Shown piece after piece: positions 19,501 to 27,426 of a stretch of DNA of 64,000 bases. The DNA comes from a virus. The notes beneath the pieces were generated by a model. The model ran no database searches and was not told the origin of the DNA. It saw only the letters and a list, made by a program, of their open reading frames with translations. Location of the stretch: the IMG/VR virus record IMGVR_UViG_3300017720_000003, positions 1-64,000 of that record. One strand, written 5' to 3'. A program made the position numbers and the translations under genes. Within the stretch, counting starts at the first letter, position 1. Each line of letters opens with the position of its first letter.

Positions 19501-22500
19501 TCTAATTTATTTCTTAACTCAGGACTAACAAATAAAGTATTTAACGCTTGTTCTCTGGATATGTTAGATAAAGATTTTATTGTTTTACCCTGAGCATCTT
19601 GCATAGTTACATTACCGTTAGGAATATATGCAAATACACCATTTTCATTATCTGTTAAAGGAATATTGTTTTCTCTTAATATTCTATTGATTTTTGTTTT
19701 TGTCTCTCCATCAGGAATAGCAAGCCCTATACTATACTTAGATTGTTTTATATCAACATAAGGATTTTCTTCTTTACCTGATACAATATATTTAGATGAT
19801 TCGTTGTTAACTATTTTATTTGATGTAATAACAAGTTCAAGATTATTAATTTCTTCTTGTGTTAAATTATCTAATATAATATTTAACCTATCATCTGCAT
19901 AACTATAGTCTCTTTGTCCATCTACAGTATCTGCATGAGGATACAATTTATTTATATCGGTTATATTAACTCTAGATACATTTGTTGGTAATAAGTCAAA
20001 TTTAAATTCTTGTATGGAATAAGAATTTTTAAACTGCCCTGCTTGTAATGTAATAGGTTTGCCTTCAAAGTTATTAGGAAGTAAACGTAAGTTTCCACCC
20101 TGTATAAATTTAGGAGTGCTGATTACTCTATACTCTTTACCATCTTTATCATAAACCAATTGACCTTGAAATAACATTTGACCATCAAAAGGAAATGGTG
20201 TAGTATCTGGTGCACGTTTATCTAATTCTCTCATAGCTGCAATAGCAGATCCAGAATCACTAAAAGCATTAAGTGTAACGCCTATTTGTGATAATAGTTC
20301 AGAAGATACATTATTTCCTTTCTTATCAATTAATTTATATAAAGCCTCAGCTTGACCTTGCTGATTTATTGTTATTATTTTAAGTACATCTGTTGTTGCA
20401 CCTAATTGAAAAATACTTGGTTTAGGTGGATTAGCAGGATCAATTTCATCATCTTCATTACCTACTGCTGGAGTAACTGTACTTGGATCTGACTCAATTG
20501 GTTCAGTATAATACATTTCATTTAATGGTATACCCGCTGCTTGAAGTATTTCTTTTACTAAATCATTTTCTAATACCTCTCTGCTTTTTAACCAATTTTC
20601 AAAACCTTTTTCAGATTTAATATCTTCATCAGTTAATTCTCCAAATACAGGATTACCTTGAGCATCTAATACTGGAAGTTTACCTGATATCCATAATTTC
20701 TTTAATGCATTAAATGTATTTTGCCAGCTCAACCCTTCTTCGTTTCTCCACTCCTCAAAGCTTTTAACTTTTTCACCAAGAACAGTTTGAGTACCAGCAT
20801 ACTTTCTGTACTGTCTATCTAATAAAGCTCTTAATAATGGAGTATTATTAGATTCAGGTAAAATAACATCTATATCAGCTTCTTCTAAGATTTCTTCTTG
20901 ATTACTTTTTGTTTCTTGTACCTCAATGTCTTTACTCTTTTGTTCAGTTGTTTCTCCTGAGTCATCAGTTTTTTCTGACATCTTTCTATATGTATCAAGC
21001 AATCTTTGAATTTGATCATACTTTACTTTATCTAATTGAGGATCTATATCACCTTGTTCATCATAAAAGTTTTTTAGCTCATTTACATTTCCTGTAAGTA
21101 AGAATTTCTTTACTTGTTCAGGATCACCAACATAACCAGCTTCAAATAATTTATTCATTAAAGTATTAGCTTCTTTTATATTGATATACTTTTCTATTTG
21201 TTGCTTATGTATTTTACTAAGACTTTTATATATATTTTTATTAACCTCTATTTGTCTTTCAACAATTTCATTAAGTCTTTCTGGATTGTTTAAATACTCA
21301 ATTGCTTTATCATAAACTTTAGCTCTACCTTTTAATGCATGATAATCAACCATTTGTTTAAGAGCCTCTTGAATTTTGGATCTATCTACAAAAGAGTTAG
21401 TTGATTGCGCCATGAATTGAACATAGTCCTGAAATGCAGTAGTAAGTCTGTTTATTTTTCTTCTATCAAAAGAGCCATCTTTGGTTAAATTTTCTGGAGC
21501 AGTTAATATTTTTTCAACAGCTTGAAGTTTTTTAATTTTATCTGTTTTCTGTTCAATAACTTTTTTACCGTCTTTGCTATCTTTATCTTGAACAGCAATA
21601 TCTTGTAATAGCAATCCAATTTCATTATTAATGGAGTCTATGTCTAATAATACTGTAATATCATTAGCTGCCATTTTCTCAAATAATGGATCATTACTTA
21701 AGTTAGTATAAATACTATCAGCTCTTTCTATTGCACGTTTAAATCCGTCTTCAGTAAACATATAAAGATATGTAGCATGTTCAAATGCTTTTTCTTTAAT
21801 AGCTTCTAAAATATATTGTCTGCTACCTTTATCATATTGTGATCTATCATAAGGATTTTTAAATTTATTTCTGTTGTTTTCAAAAGTAGTTTCATACTTA
21901 TCTATGTTATTAACTAAATCTTGAAGTCTTTGTCTTGCTTTACCACTTTTAATATCTTTTTTTTGATTAGGAAATGCTTGAGCTAATTCTTCATCACTCA
22001 TTTTCATAAAATCTGTAAGCTGAGATCTAAAATACTGAGATGTTCCATTTTGAAAAATAGTATAAAGTTGTTGAAACTTTGCAAAATCTTTCTCATCTGT
22101 AAAACCAAATCTATCTAGAGTAAAAGCATTTTTTTTCATTGCTGCAGCAACTTGCTTTTGAACTAAAAAGTTTAATTTAGTTGGATCAAATAAACCAGAA
22201 GGATCATTAATTGTACTATTCCATGCTTCGTTATGTACTTTAACTAAATCTTTAACATATTTTCTTTTTTCCTCTTGGAATTCTTTAAATGCTTTCGGGT
22301 CACTAATTCTATTATATAAAGCAGGCATCCCTTGAAACACTAGTTTTTGAGGTCCTTGTACAATACCACCCATTAAAAATCCAGATAAAAAAGTCTCTAC
22401 ACCTTGTCCACTAAACTGAGAACCCATTCCAGAAAGAATCATATCATTCTGTAATTCTACACCACCTGCTAATGGATCTTCCATTACAGCAGTATAATAA

Positions 22501-24104
22501 CCTTTAGTACCTACAGCAATAGCCTCTTGCCCAATTTCTTGTAAACCTTCTGCTACGTTTGCAGCAAAGTATCTTGCAGTTGCTGCTATTGCCATTCCAG
22601 TATTACCCTTAATACCACCGGCTTTTACTTTAGTCCACCAACCTTTAATACCAGATCCTGCATCTTCAAATACATCTTTAATTTTACCGGTAGCAGCATC
22701 TTTTACACCTTTCCCTTTAAATAATCTTCCGTTTAGACCTTTTTTATATGTATCATTAAACACCCTACCCAATGATCTATTAAATCCACCCATTGCATTC
22801 CCTAATACAATTTGGTTACTTAAAAAGATTAATGGTGCATTAGTCATTGTAGTATAAAAAGCACCTTCACCTGCTTGGTTTTGTATAAGTGCCATTTGTT
22901 CAGGTGTTACATTACCTGTTTTTTTCTTCTGTATAGCCACACCTTCTCTTACAAGTTCATTATAGACCATAGCACCTTCAAGCTTACTTTCAGCTAATGC
23001 TAAATTTACTGATCTAAAATCTCTATAAAAACCACCAAATCCAGCTTTAGCTTTTGCCAAATTGTTTGCATTTTGTGTAGCATTTTTAGCAGTCTTGAAA
23101 TTTTTAAGTGCAGAATAAGTTTGTGGAGTTAATATATTACCTACTACCCTTCCTCCAGATTTTGCAGCTTGCCAAAAAGCTTTAGCTGCATCATAATTTT
23201 TTAATTGATTCATTAAAGCTCTGGTAGAAGCTTGCATGTTTTTTATATTAAAAAAGTTTTTTGTACCCTTTGCAAGTCTTGCAACATTCATTGCTGTTCT
23301 TGCTCCAGCCACAGGAGCTGCTGCACCGCCAGTAACATATGTTGCACCGGCAAGTATTAATTCTTCTAAGGCAATAGATCCAATTATACCAAATGTATAA
23401 CCACTATTTAAAAGCAAGTTATTTGTAAAACCTAGTGCTCCTCCTCTTGATGAGTTACCAATAGCCATAGCATCTTCAAACTCCATTCCTGAATCAATAT
23501 CTGGTGCACTAAGATATGCATCATCATCAAACAAATCTCCCAGACTTCTATATACACTTGAAAATCCAGAACCAACTAAACTACCAAACTCACCTCTCAT
23601 TCTAGACATATCATCCCAAATTGAAGAGTTTGCGTTATAATATGATTCCATATCTGCATAAGGAGTAAAACCTAACTGAGCAAAATCAGGGTGTTCATAA
23701 TACCTTAAAAAATTACTTTGTCTAATGTTAGCAAAACGTGGATCAACAATATCTGCCGCAGGTCCAGCTGACTCAGCTTTTAAAATACTCTTTACTGTAT
23801 TGTATGTATCTTGAGGAGGGTTCTGTTGTTTAACAGGATCAAATAAACCTGTAGCTAAAGAAGGTCTAGCTACACCTAAACTTGCCATTGCAGGTATACC
23901 ATACTTGTCTATATCTGCTTTATATGCACCTACATTTGCAATTGCACCAGGATCTGTAGCTAATACTTCAGCTAACTGAGTTTCTGGTCCTTCAAACATA
24001 TCTTCAACTGGTATAAAATTAAATTGTCCAGTTGGAACTACGCTTGTTTCTCTTTGATTGCTAGTTACAGCAGTCTGTAAAGGTGTGTTCCCTTGCTCTT
24101 TCAT
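10551..24104 (-). CDS. Giant virion RNA polymerase cargo protein with intact zincin domain (4517 aa)
   Basis: By far the largest gene here. The C-terminal half carries D3575-F-D-I-D3579, the metal-binding motif of the single-chain virion RNA polymerases of crAss-like phages (shown for Cellulophaga phage phi14:2 gp66), related to the DxDGD motif of multisubunit and QDE-1-type enzymes. It probably transcribes early phage genes after injection. A zincin motif H2093-E-A-F-H2097 followed by EEYLADEFE and a Trp-containing helix marks an intact metallopeptidase-like domain upstream of the polymerase core. Residues about 225-290 are hydrophobic and Ala/Gly-rich, which suits membrane passage. The N-terminal 1200 residues are otherwise helical and unassigned. 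The phi14:2 polymerase is about half this size, so several virion proteins seem joined in one chain. It sits 8 bases after one cargo gene and 3 bases before the next. Confidence 0.85.
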   Translation of the reverse strand: MKEQGNTPLQTAVTSNQRETSVVPTGQFNFIPVEDMFEGPETQLAEVLATDPGAIANVGAYKADIDKYGIPAMASLGVARPSLATGLFDPVKQQNPPQDTYNTVKSILKAESAGPAADIVDPRFANIRQSNFLRYYEHPDFAQLGFTPYADMESYYNANSSIWDDMSRMRGEFGSLVGSGFSSVYRSLGDLFDDDAYLSAPDIDSGMEFEDAMAIGNSSRGGALGFTNNLLLNSGYTFGIIGSIALEELILAGATYVTGGAAAPVAGARTAMNVARLAKGTKNFFNIKNMQASTRALMNQLKNYDAAKAFWQAAKSGGRVVGNILTPQTYSALKNFKTAKNATQNANNLAKAKAGFGGFYRDFRSVNLALAESKLEGAMVYNELVREGVAIQKKKTGNVTPEQMALIQNQAGEGAFYTTMTNAPLIFLSNQIVLGNAMGGFNRSLGRVFNDTYKKGLNGRLFKGKGVKDAATGKIKDVFEDAGSGIKGWWTKVKAGGIKGNTGMAIAATARYFAANVAEGLQEIGQEAIAVGTKGYYTAVMEDPLAGGVELQNDMILSGMGSQFSGQGVETFLSGFLMGGIVQGPQKLVFQGMPALYNRISDPKAFKEFQEEKRKYVKDLVKVHNEAWNSTINDPSGLFDPTKLNFLVQKQVAAAMKKNAFTLDRFGFTDEKDFAKFQQLYTIFQNGTSQYFRSQLTDFMKMSDEELAQAFPNQKKDIKSGKARQRLQDLVNNIDKYETTFENNRNKFKNPYDRSQYDKGSRQYILEAIKEKAFEHATYLYMFTEDGFKRAIERADSIYTNLSNDPLFEKMAANDITVLLDIDSINNEIGLLLQDIAVQDKDSKDGKKVIEQKTDKIKKLQAVEKILTAPENLTKDGSFDRRKINRLTTAFQDYVQFMAQSTNSFVDRSKIQEALKQMVDYHALKGRAKVYDKAIEYLNNPERLNEIVERQIEVNKNIYKSLSKIHKQQIEKYINIKEANTLMNKLFEAGYVGDPEQVKKFLLTGNVNELKNFYDEQGDIDPQLDKVKYDQIQRLLDTYRKMSEKTDDSGETTEQKSKDIEVQETKSNQEEILEEADIDVILPESNNTPLLRALLDRQYRKYAGTQTVLGEKVKSFEEWRNEEGLSWQNTFNALKKLWISGKLPVLDAQGNPVFGELTDEDIKSEKGFENWLKSREVLENDLVKEILQAAGIPLNEMYYTEPIESDPSTVTPAVGNEDDEIDPANPPKPSIFQLGATTDVLKIITINQQGQAEALYKLIDKKGNNVSSELLSQIGVTLNAFSDSGSAIAAMRELDKRAPDTTPFPFDGQMLFQGQLVYDKDGKEYRVISTPKFIQGGNLRLLPNNFEGKPITLQAGQFKNSYSIQEFKFDLLPTNVSRVNITDINKLYPHADTVDGQRDYSYADDRLNIILDNLTQEEINNLELVITSNKIVNNESSKYIVSGKEENPYVDIKQSKYSIGLAIPDGETKTKINRILRENNIPLTDNENGVFAYIPNGNVTMQDAQGKTIKSLSNISREQALNTLFVSPELRNKLDPKQALELARNNFALNALLVSYADGVMKSNVDMNIVSLNDLPFGLGFVAQKGGMSYDNSSTRSLKDLRYEHADENGNYFIFDLKRKKGGARSVEFITSLEGSEGVKLSNKIKSRLEKDLMWDDIKNGTDRYIAIVQLPDGSYRPVNLKARTFNKSQRDNLAADLVNRAQKTKKENLDKDGKAKDLAYNTQFNEENIRGSVFISAKEGYNISLQVTPWGKLQLQLYNTDIGKQIGDTITIDIPAGNAKSFVSDSSINGYIQALINDFNNNADIAESGNKISNKNFRQSFPTQVSAADLIDATTTNVRPEVVLNNSARAIGDSSAIQAEVDKGNIKEDIIEVVEESNFTSEEAEFSLLDLSDPAFAEFAAKDFITLPSEYINHIVNKIVREGVDNLTPREVEVYNMRAATINVMVSKKGGEGSQPTQEVSKLEDIKQKLETLKAQLLEGVQPKERGKTLRTNEEYQKLLAQRKAIEKEANKIMSSSDLSLSDVEDIDIFTDWAASNLPSFINIADITTLGNNLKAGGVRVGAFVLGLNHVAGGQKVSGTIYTGATSPYKYHEAFHGVFRMLLSNEEITKYRSIARKEVRAKLRAEGKSFEKELEKFKNSADTYSNMTRKQLENEYYEEYLADEFEKFKINPKNTNTDASVKSLFTRIIEWIQGVFNSYSKNELRTLFENIDSGKFKGAQIANNEFTTALDVGTTIEANALIPHDSISKDDTLGFIYLDSDIADPLVRNISAMFLQRISKLNESYNPKEQMDSILDDFEFLYSIDNPINENKTDLQKQKLIEIQSAFDNYSDEIRNQSVKYINQISDKANEEEFQVEEFEDSTGLRTTSEYDKDASMIGGFRSLSSQLRAYIATTSVEATDYFGNTELTNGEPIIIAVDFVEAYNGLLKAVKNLTDPKQILQSMYFFGQDNSETAAVVRRILNDVGITEQQLLSDNSIPLEVNSPLLFQSILKGFENFRVDYLFNERDNAGNTIVYSASERDDTNSQLDRWSQGFISKRKQLLSNPNLKTELITLLAEIQSEIIPNSKGISSTKLKKDSKKYSEQLFNLSGIKISPLYLQYSMLYNRSNLNSDQRVFLDLNKNETPTLTHDLDGKPYKESSIALMSQLIQDNNDIFAVDQSGMDSRLKKMAVGNAPFDETIGASVFKNPNGDLVYAHQLPTYHLKKVAQLNNADSLEELLKSDPYLANNFLLNNAAFNQLSLESRLQIIRVAGNKIGDLLSTEEELNDSLQGVKQTSTYGDFTPQEFALNLINNYAGLLNSKSYKVSNVESLDDEGNKITTGLAPVLIRVMEASNTGDMINLPVIKTVEMVNEEAVLTEEAVDIYIDKIRTEFARINREANNATKTQEDILGYTDGRALTFFNTKTLMSEEQQTFLINAAIQAGNAGNVITLDDALAGTVTVAQQTGEVTNEVSGMTALREGVVDSLESRFQVFEQLIDELKIEDQISNQVKSGPIIAAGVSRTALVQSASLLNLNDNYRHNLKQIFFNDAINSYSINEILLGDQAVSLKDSVDQIKRAKMQNGAYYSAYSAITAPSHGVIHPVDDISLVTLEEPEDSGIDIADAQMYITTKAFRYMWFGFGKLTAAQAELINRIETGQTITSDSVFGNEATPEGYAKMQALLNSKKFVYGDGSTFLKMSAFTLTPEYTSIWDGDIKMWLPKPGLESLHNLRVKLEAIEKEKETIAIAAPLSAVKMKKQRVNSLEELADGNPFTKGYTTLDARFMGLQQLNPSNKLEQVDPTQIKQILTSEQNDNQFVPALNMTVGEIRTEYNKAVSERVSLRFKDKRNLIFSFDGAMDELSISQASGKVTPKLAAFLEFALSGLKASQSSSQILEFFSMTNGVPNYNLNNQITIRKFEQLFLSYFSKGVFSERTPGLGLTLVSDFGNKVYRRVFEIKDGIPIRSEIIRRAAWQGNENDLLNIDSLTQENIGPEGVVVLDRLRHGVMEYDANGEPTGQRYTEMMMPSHHKSVMDLIENTPSATMPEVISKMFGVRIPSQDNHSAMNIKWVDFMPVYFGSSAMFARELIEVSGADFDIDKVFAQFKDFYVKDGEFFEYGNKNTVEENYSDYIRYVNTNVSKSGTIYSEAYLTYDENLDAAKIENSLSESEEKAYYQFLTKQNIVTDAGLKEAGVKALQMLGLPITKAQYGEYVAKFGEPYAAPLNNKILDYKYALLGNDSVASGENPISYSPATLDILETTLSLLAEESKLFENRMLEENNDVDDLVGKILAFKANKGASIGAAVLPNLYLSLLTEYDIDLKSPISIDGVTYDSFKYTTEKKNEGNQRKQDTISSLITMATDNAKERLFSKLGLNRHALGLVSMMTSLSVPIRTSILLINNPVIQDLYSQALNKKDKFDPGIEKLVENKIKELVEDGSKSTLKVNDELLLNVINEPEGVSDQETVSILSKFKEFMDLETFTNKMSAPTSLTKGLGKNIATVLDKKEKIQELLSQDAPLDLTKIYSSNTWNSTYLRLFKQLTDELLPVTFLSSSPVFQDILDNVVDNIDTRATTLKTEDVQNIALDLLSYLNIKGYQYNLLQNGTLNEKVLSNDLIYPNSDRSIVDVINEIKEVLESKNESNFFIDNFVIPESASDVGNNSGLNIAMANTFRNLSAPQKVDLQNSFAQLYGSLDTKNQAQTIINYIMVKDGLQLRYGSLLEAIAPFTINKFLSHINTVEQAVRGDVSFESVFGLSQEELTKEFTEGFLESNINGSKLWTFKRSSATGSLQKGVQVKDNEVTVNWMAVGLSRDVTPNYVRIGDVQGVIKTYKLDSESKTYKEIDPFGSNQQTHIGFMFGPRPTYKEVRAFVDSKNGTTQEDPSDFTVAIDDAVAIQEEILKADNVNIEANENSIEVQLDPEATMTNVADTALLLEQLGLNQDAQDQSELEANVIDNVDTSLPEIDEVESQMTLDFEMELEEQFPTLTNFWDANIQGNKEAMASLRENNILSLEDFIDEYNNGIYENEESFIDQIKKCNL

Positions 24105-24112
24105 CTAGTCTA

Positions 24113-27100
24113 TTATTTTATACCGTACTGTTCTTGGTCTTTTTTTCTAGCTAATCTATTTTCTTCTCTTATTGTTTTAAACCATGATTCTAATTTATAA
24201 ACTTGAGGGTCTAAACCTCTTATACCATAAGTCATATCTATTGGTTGTGTAAATTCCTCAGATCTATAATTACCTCCAGTTTTTGTTTCTGAATTGTAAG
24301 GTATATATCTATTAACAGTATAGTTAACTGAATAGTTGTTATTATCAATTCTGCTTATTCTATAGTTAGCAGTTGGTGTTAGCATATCCGGAACTGTATA
24401 ATCTGCATACCCATTTTCACTAGACATAATATCTGTGTTTATAGCAGAGTAATATTGATTAGAAGCTGCTTTAACATTTATATCTTCTTTTTGTTGAAAT
24501 ATAAATGATACACCACTTCCAACTGCTTCATTTTCACCTGCATCAGATAAGTATGTAATATCCTTTGTTGTTAAAGCACCGTATTGAGCACTTGGATCTG
24601 AGCCACCTTTAACTTTAGAAGCTAACCATTCAGGGCTAAAAATAACTTGATAACCTGCTGTAGTTTTATTACCATCTTGAGATTTACCATAAATAGGTTT
24701 GTATTGTAAAGTTGCAATAGGAGCTATAGCATCTGTATTAGACCTTTTAGGATTGTTATACCAAGTATTTAAATCTTCTTTATATAAGTTCCATGCTTTT
24801 TCTGCTATCGGATCACTTATTAAAATATCATCAACATTATCTATACTGCCTGCAACTATACCATATGCATTACCTTTTTTTTCTAATGTGTTTATTTGCT
24901 GTAGTAAGTTACCCAACTCTGCTTCACCTTGTGAATTACCTGTTAAAGGATTTATACTATAATTATATGTAGGAGATAACTTTAATCCATCTGATCCATC
25001 TCCATAACCAGCTAATATACTATCAACTGTACCGGTAGATAAATCTCCTTGTGTTCCAATTAATCCTTGTTGAAATAATTGATACAATTTATCATAGTAT
25101 TCTCCAGCTTCTTTGTTAATTTCTCTATAATCAGGTACTTTATTTCCTGTGTATACAGTTCTTGTTTTCATTGTAGGTACACCTGCTTCATCTCTACCTT
25201 CATATATTTCTGTTTTTGTTTCATCAATCATATACTTTACATCATCAGTACCATCCCATCCCCATAAATCTGGATTTTTAATTGTACCGTTAGCTATCAT
25301 ACCTTGTACTGTTTTAAAATACTCTTCTTTAGGTATAATTTGATTTTGATCATTCATAATTGATGGAAAACCAGCATCAGCAAGAAGTTTAGCATTTTTA
25401 TCAAAACCAGATTCCCCTCTACTTTCTAAGTTAGCTTTCATAAGATCATAGGTTTCTCTATGATTACTAAGTACTGTATTCATTGCTGTATTAAGACCTT
25501 TCATTTGAATATCTGTACTATTATTTGGACCAACCATAGCATCATATAATTCTTGATAGGGTGCAAAGTTTGCATCAACACCGGTTAAATTTGCATTTTG
25601 TTTAGTCTGATTATATGTATCTACAAAAGCATTTCTAGTTTTATCATATAAACCAGATACTAAATTTCTATTTGCATATCCAGTAATCTTAGCTTCTTCA
25701 CCTTCACCTTCTATTGTTGGAGCTGTAAGTTTTTCTTTTATTTGTGCAATAGTTCCCCTAAACTCTACTTCTTTACCATCTTGAATAACTTTAATACCAT
25801 AAGTACCATTTTCAGAAGCTGAATCTCCTCTTGGATTTATAATTTGTTTTGCAGCAAGAATATTATCTACTTGTCTTAAAAATAATGCATTATCTCTACG
25901 TAAAAATGCTTCATTATTCATATTAGTAACATCAGTATCTGGATCAATTACCCCATCTTCATCTGTAGATGCAACAAATGTTGATGCATCACCAAAAGAT
26001 ACATTAGTACCTTTTAACAATGATCTAAGAGAATTTGGGTCTCCATCTCCATCAACAATTTCTCCTTTAAGTCTTGCTAAATCTTCTGCATCTTTGGCTT
26101 TCTGAGCTTGTAATAGCATTGCATTTTCTGCGTTAGCTCTTATTTTAGCCATGTCATACTTGTATTGTTTTTCTTTTAAAGCAAAATCATTAGCCTCCAT
26201 AGTATACTCTTGATCACGTGCACTAAAATTAACAGCAGCTTTTTTCAAATCTCCACTAATATTGTAGTTCATTAATAAATTATATGCTTTATTAAGTGTT
26301 CCTTGTAAACTCTTTGACGGAGTATTTGCTAAAGTTTGTATTTCAACCTTAGCATCTAATGCAGCTTGCATAGCTTCTGCAGCACTTTGTTGCTCAACCA
26401 TTGCCTCTTCTAAATCTGAGCCAGGAACAATACCATTATTTTCTTGATAGTTCTGCCAGTTTACATTTGCATCTTGAGCTTTTTTTAATTCCTTAGTTGA
26501 TTCTTTAATTTCTGGAGTATTTAACTCATTAATTCTTGAAATAGTTTCTTGTGCCCATGCTTCTTGACCTTGTTCTACTGATGCAAACTGTCCGGCTTGC
26601 ATTCCTTGTGATGCAAAATCTCTACTTTTTACAAAAGCATCTTCTTGATATGCTCTTTGTACTGTTGGGTTATCTAATAAAGCTGACTGTACAGCCTGTA
26701 ATGCAGCTCCAGTAATTAGTCTACCATTCTGTTCAGTTATAATCCAATCCGTATTTGCAGTACCATCTTTATTTTCACCATAATGATTTATCTTCATTTT
26801 AAGTGGTGGATCCATGCTTTCTAAATATTCAGTTGCCAATTCAAATAAATCTGCATCTCCTATATACTTAGGTAATTGTGCTTGTAAAGCTTTTTGTTCT
26901 GATCCATTTATAAAGTCATCCATTCTATATTGCATTCCTCTTACACCAGTTTCCCAGTATCGTTCATGCATTTTTGGATCAGTTGAATCAAGCAATCTAT
27001 TGGCATATGCCATTTCATCTCTATACTTAGATGTAAACACAATATCTTTAACTGTTAAATCATCTTGATAAAAAGGAGCGAATACACTTCTTGCATTATC

Positions 27101-27367
27101 AGCATTTTGCTGTAATGATAAATCCATACCTGATATCTTTTCTATCTGCGGTCCTATTTGTTCAGCAAACTGATCTCTACGTTCTTTTGTATCTTCTCTT
27201 GATAGATCCGCATACACAACTTTATTGTATAAATCATTTGTTGCTTTAAAATTGGCATCATACTTATCTGTTCTTGTCTCCAAAACTGCAGACAAAAATT
27301 TATAATCCGGAGTAAATGGTTTAATATCCGGTACGTAAGATTTGCTTCCTTTAATATATGTTGCCAT
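24113..27367 (-). CDS. Large internal virion (cargo) protein, helical, function unknown
   Basis: A 1084-residue protein with no signal peptide or transmembrane helix. The N-terminus (YVPDIKPFTPDYKFLSAVLETRT...) followed by DLSREDTKERRDQF and GMDLSLQQNADNARSVFAPFY is a pattern I recognise from internal proteins of Bacteroidota phages, including crAss-like ones. Residues about 280-440 are rich in Gln/Ala/Glu helices likely to form coiled coils; the C-terminal third is mixed alpha/beta. No catalytic motif was found. It lies just before the RNA polymerase giant in transcription order (8-base gap), so it is probably co-packaged in the tail barrel or head and ejected with the polymerase. Its role could be structural: an ejection channel, periplasmic tube or chaperone for unfolded cargo. 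Confidence 0.65.
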   Translation of the reverse strand: MATYIKGSKSYVPDIKPFTPDYKFLSAVLETRTDKYDANFKATNDLYNKVVYADLSREDTKERRDQFAEQIGPQIEKISGMDLSLQQNADNARSVFAPFYQDDLTVKDIVFTSKYRDEMAYANRLLDSTDPKMHERYWETGVRGMQYRMDDFINGSEQKALQAQLPKYIGDADLFELATEYLESMDPPLKMKINHYGENKDGTANTDWIITEQNGRLITGAALQAVQSALLDNPTVQRAYQEDAFVKSRDFASQGMQAGQFASVEQGQEAWAQETISRINELNTPEIKESTKELKKAQDANVNWQNYQENNGIVPGSDLEEAMVEQQSAAEAMQAALDAKVEIQTLANTPSKSLQGTLNKAYNLLMNYNISGDLKKAAVNFSARDQEYTMEANDFALKEKQYKYDMAKIRANAENAMLLQAQKAKDAEDLARLKGEIVDGDGDPNSLRSLLKGTNVSFGDASTFVASTDEDGVIDPDTDVTNMNNEAFLRRDNALFLRQVDNILAAKQIINPRGDSASENGTYGIKVIQDGKEVEFRGTIAQIKEKLTAPTIEGEGEEAKITGYANRNLVSGLYDKTRNAFVDTYNQTKQNANLTGVDANFAPYQELYDAMVGPNNSTDIQMKGLNTAMNTVLSNHRETYDLMKANLESRGESGFDKNAKLLADAGFPSIMNDQNQIIPKEEYFKTVQGMIANGTIKNPDLWGWDGTDDVKYMIDETKTEIYEGRDEAGVPTMKTRTVYTGNKVPDYREINKEAGEYYDKLYQLFQQGLIGTQGDLSTGTVDSILAGYGDGSDGLKLSPTYNYSINPLTGNSQGEAELGNLLQQINTLEKKGNAYGIVAGSIDNVDDILISDPIAEKAWNLYKEDLNTWYNNPKRSNTDAIAPIATLQYKPIYGKSQDGNKTTAGYQVIFSPEWLASKVKGGSDPSAQYGALTTKDITYLSDAGENEAVGSGVSFIFQQKEDINVKAASNQYYSAINTDIMSSENGYADYTVPDMLTPTANYRISRIDNNNYSVNYTVNRYIPYNSETKTGGNYRSEEFTQPIDMTYGIRGLDPQVYKLESWFKTIREENRLARKKDQEQYGIK

Positions 27368-27426
27368 AATTCAAAATTAATATAATTTAATAAGTTTACA
27401 AAGTATTCATTATAAACTGTTTAAGT

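Noticed and set aside
4875-24104. Inteins or homing endonucleases inside the two giant proteins
   Set aside because: No splice-junction pattern (Cys/Ser start, HN-Cys/Ser end), LAGLIDADG or HNH motif was seen; the length is explained by joined virion domains.
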